This document shows, one piece after another, positions 62,730-64,000 of a DNA stretch of 64,000 bases. Origin of the DNA: JAXLWB01 sp046328715. GTDB taxonomy: Bacteria; Chloroflexota; Anaerolineae; Caldilineales; Caldilineaceae. Position 1 is the first letter of the stretch. Every line of letters starts with the position of its first letter. The position numbers and the translations under genes are program-made. The notes beneath the pieces were generated by a model. That model worked only from the letters and a program-made list of their open reading frames with translations, had not been told where the DNA came from and did not search any database. The stretch spans positions 16,058-80,057 of the forward strand of contig JAXLWB010000048.1 of assembly GCA_046328715.1 (NCBI GenBank), given 5' to 3'.

Positions 62730-63749
62730 TCAAGTCATGAGATTGGGAGATTTACCAAAACGAAATTCGCTCTGCCCCATCAATCCCTCGCGCCGGAAGA
62801 TGATGATCAGCAGAAAGATAGTTGCCAGCAAGACTTGCGAGATGCCATAGAGCAAGGTCTGATCTTCAAAGCGGCGCAATCCTTCGGCCAGAAAGACCAC
62901 AAAAACGGTGCCCACCACCGAACCCGTCACCGAACCCATGCCGCCGACTACCAGCATTGTCACCACGCGGAAGGTGATGTCAAAGTAGAAGACCGTCGGC
63001 GACATTGAGGTGATAAAATGGGCATAGAGGCTGCCAGCCACCGCGGTGAAAAAGGCACTGAGCACGAAGGCAACCAGCCGCGCTTGAATCACGTCGATAC
63101 CGATCGTCTGGGCGGCCCAGCGATCCTCACGTTGGGCAAACATAGCACGCCCGAAGCTCGATGCCTTGATGCGCCAGACTACGTAGAGCGTGATCAAAGC
63201 CCAGCCCCAGACCCACCAAAGGTTGCTATAGGGTGAGATGTTGGTAAAGGTACGCGAGCCGCGCGTGAAATTGTCGGCGTTAAAGAGGATCACCCGCACA
63301 ATCACCAGAAAGCCGAGCGTCGCCACTGCCACAAAGTGCCCGGACAGTCGCATCAACACCCGCCCCACCAACCAGGCGACTAACGAGACCAGCAGACCTG
63401 CGATCAGCGTCGCCAGCAGAAAGCCCAACGGAAAAGGTCCAACGCCAAAATCGAAATGAACGCTCGCCAGCCAACCGGGCAGATTGGGCAAGTAGGCCTG
63501 TTTTTGCGCCAAGGGTAAGGTCAGAATCGCCGAAATGTACGCCCCGAGCGCCATAAAGCCAATATGCCCCAGCGAAAAAACGCCGGTAAAACCATTGGCC
63601 AGGTTCAAACTCAGCACAAGGATCAGCGAGATGCCCAGGTTGATCACCATGCCCTGCCAAAAGGCCAGCCCCGACCATTGCAAGCCAGCCAGTACGAGCG
63701 ACCAAAGTAATATTGCGAATAACGGGCCAAGGTATTGACGAATAGACAT
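62730..63749 (-). CDS. livM: Branched-chain amino acid ABC transporter permease LivM
   Basis: 339 residues from ATG 63749, set by AGGAG six bases upstream; a 50-residue upstream extension does not look like protein of this family. About ten membrane segments. LivM signatures are NLANGFTGVFSLGHIGFMALGAYISAILT and FVLSAFFTAVAGSLYAHFITSMSPTVFYFDITFRVVTMLVVGGMGSVTGSVVGTVF. It forms the channel with LivH. It ends 31 bases before livK and starts 29 bases after livH. The ATPase genes livG and livF are not in the window. Confidence 0.9.
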   Translation of the reverse strand: MSIRQYLGPLFAILLWSLVLAGLQWSGLAFWQGMVINLGISLILVLSLNLANGFTGVFSLGHIGFMALGAYISAILTLPLAQKQAYLPNLPGWLASVHFDFGVGPFPLGFLLATLIAGLLVSLVAWLVGRVLMRLSGHFVAVATLGFLVIVRVILFNADNFTRGSRTFTNISPYSNLWWVWGWALITLYVVWRIKASSFGRAMFAQREDRWAAQTIGIDVIQARLVAFVLSAFFTAVAGSLYAHFITSMSPTVFYFDITFRVVTMLVVGGMGSVTGSVVGTVFVVFLAEGLRRFEDQTLLYGISQVLLATIFLLIIIFRREGLMGQSEFRFGKSPNLMT

Positions 63750-63778
63750 CAATGCTCCTGTTTTACTGTCCCACTGAT

Positions 63779-64000
63779 TCACCGCATCTCCTCGCGTTCC
63801 CGTTTGCCCAAAATGCCATTCGGGCGGAAGAGCAACATGAGTATCAAGGCAACAAAGACAAAGGCATCCCGATAGCTGGTCAGTGAACTGGGTAACCATT
63901 GTTTGAGAAAGTCCTGCACCCCAGGTGAAACCAATCCGGGAGGTAAAATGTCCCCGATGCCTGGAATGGCAGTAAGCAGCACTTCGAGCGCCCCCAGCGC
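63779..64000 (-). CDS. livH: Branched-chain amino acid ABC transporter permease LivH, C-terminal part (cut by window edge)
   Basis: Only the last 73 residues are visible; the frame stays open to base 64000. The visible part ends RDAFVFVALILMLLFRPNGILGKREREEMR, the standard LivH C-terminus (last membrane segment, then RPxGLxG). The preceding LEVLLTAIPGIGDILPPG is the usual penultimate loop. It is the first visible gene of the livH-livM-livK unit. Confidence 0.85.
   Translation of the reverse strand, partial: ALGALEVLLTAIPGIGDILPPGLVSPGVQDFLKQWLPSSLTSYRDAFVFVALILMLLFRPNGILGKREREEMR

Overview
The window is a 64 kb stretch of chromosome from a bacterium that looks like a member of the Chloroflexota (Anaerolineae/Caldilineae type). 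That placement is inferred from gene content. It has very large secreted beta-helix proteins ending in a YLPLVxR-like tail, a BTAD/NB-ARC regulator, a Tm-1-like protein with a PEP-hydrolase-type TIM barrel, small Chloroflexota-typical orphan proteins, and many short intergenic hairpin repeats. No rRNA, tRNA, phage, IS transposase or CRISPR array was recognised. Both window edges cut a gene: a GNAT acetyltransferase on the left and a LivH-type permease on the right.

Layout. 0-7.3 kb: glycolate-oxidase-type subunits (glcD, glcE), a secreted trypsin-like protease, and a solute-binding lipoprotein coupled to a dimethylformamidase-like protein. 7.5-10.3 kb: gcvH, gcvT, a GNAT enzyme and an alkyltransferase-like repair protein. 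10.4-16.2 kb: a J-domain membrane protein, a GT39-type glycosyltransferase and a secreted GH44 glycosidase. 16.8-18.4 kb: an unknown membrane protein running into a response regulator whose receiver has lost its phospho-acceptor. 18.7-20.9 kb: a sulfur-carrier operon with a JAMM protease, a CysO-like protein ending in GGQ, and a rhodanese-E1 fusion. 21.4-25.3 kb: a small membrane protein, RNase Z, a Gfo/Idh/MocA oxidoreductase and a Tm-1-like protein. 25.4-28.9 kb: a minus-strand operon of coiled-coil protein, OmpA-family N-terminal-like protein, Ras-like small GTPase and PAS histidine kinase. 29.4-36.3 kb: the TIM-barrel partner, orphans, a TPR membrane protein, a Clp_N-site-2-protease fusion, a NUDIX hydrolase, a GT2 and a second GNAT. 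36.8-51.7 kb: three large secreted proteins and a zinc-ribbon/NHL membrane protein. 52-55 kb: a BTAD/NB-ARC regulator. 55.2-64 kb: an amidohydrolase and two glutamine-synthetase-like enzymes, a 7TM histidine kinase, and a branched-chain amino acid ABC transporter (livK, livM, livH).

Two candidates for undescribed biology stand out. The first is the Ras-like GTPase operon at 25.4-28.9 kb. Its leader carries an 83-bp hairpin element found once more, in the same orientation relative to the gene, before the zinc-ribbon/NHL gene at 44.3 kb. The two copies keep their stems and differ mainly in the loop. The second is the JAMM/CysO/rhodanese-E1 operon, where the carrier has an extra residue after its di-glycine and so may need trimming by the adjacent protease. 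Other points of interest are a split version of the amidohydrolase-glutamine synthetase fusion (FluG/NodGS type), a 152-bp MITE-like insertion with target duplication, and the shared YLPLVxR C-terminal tail.
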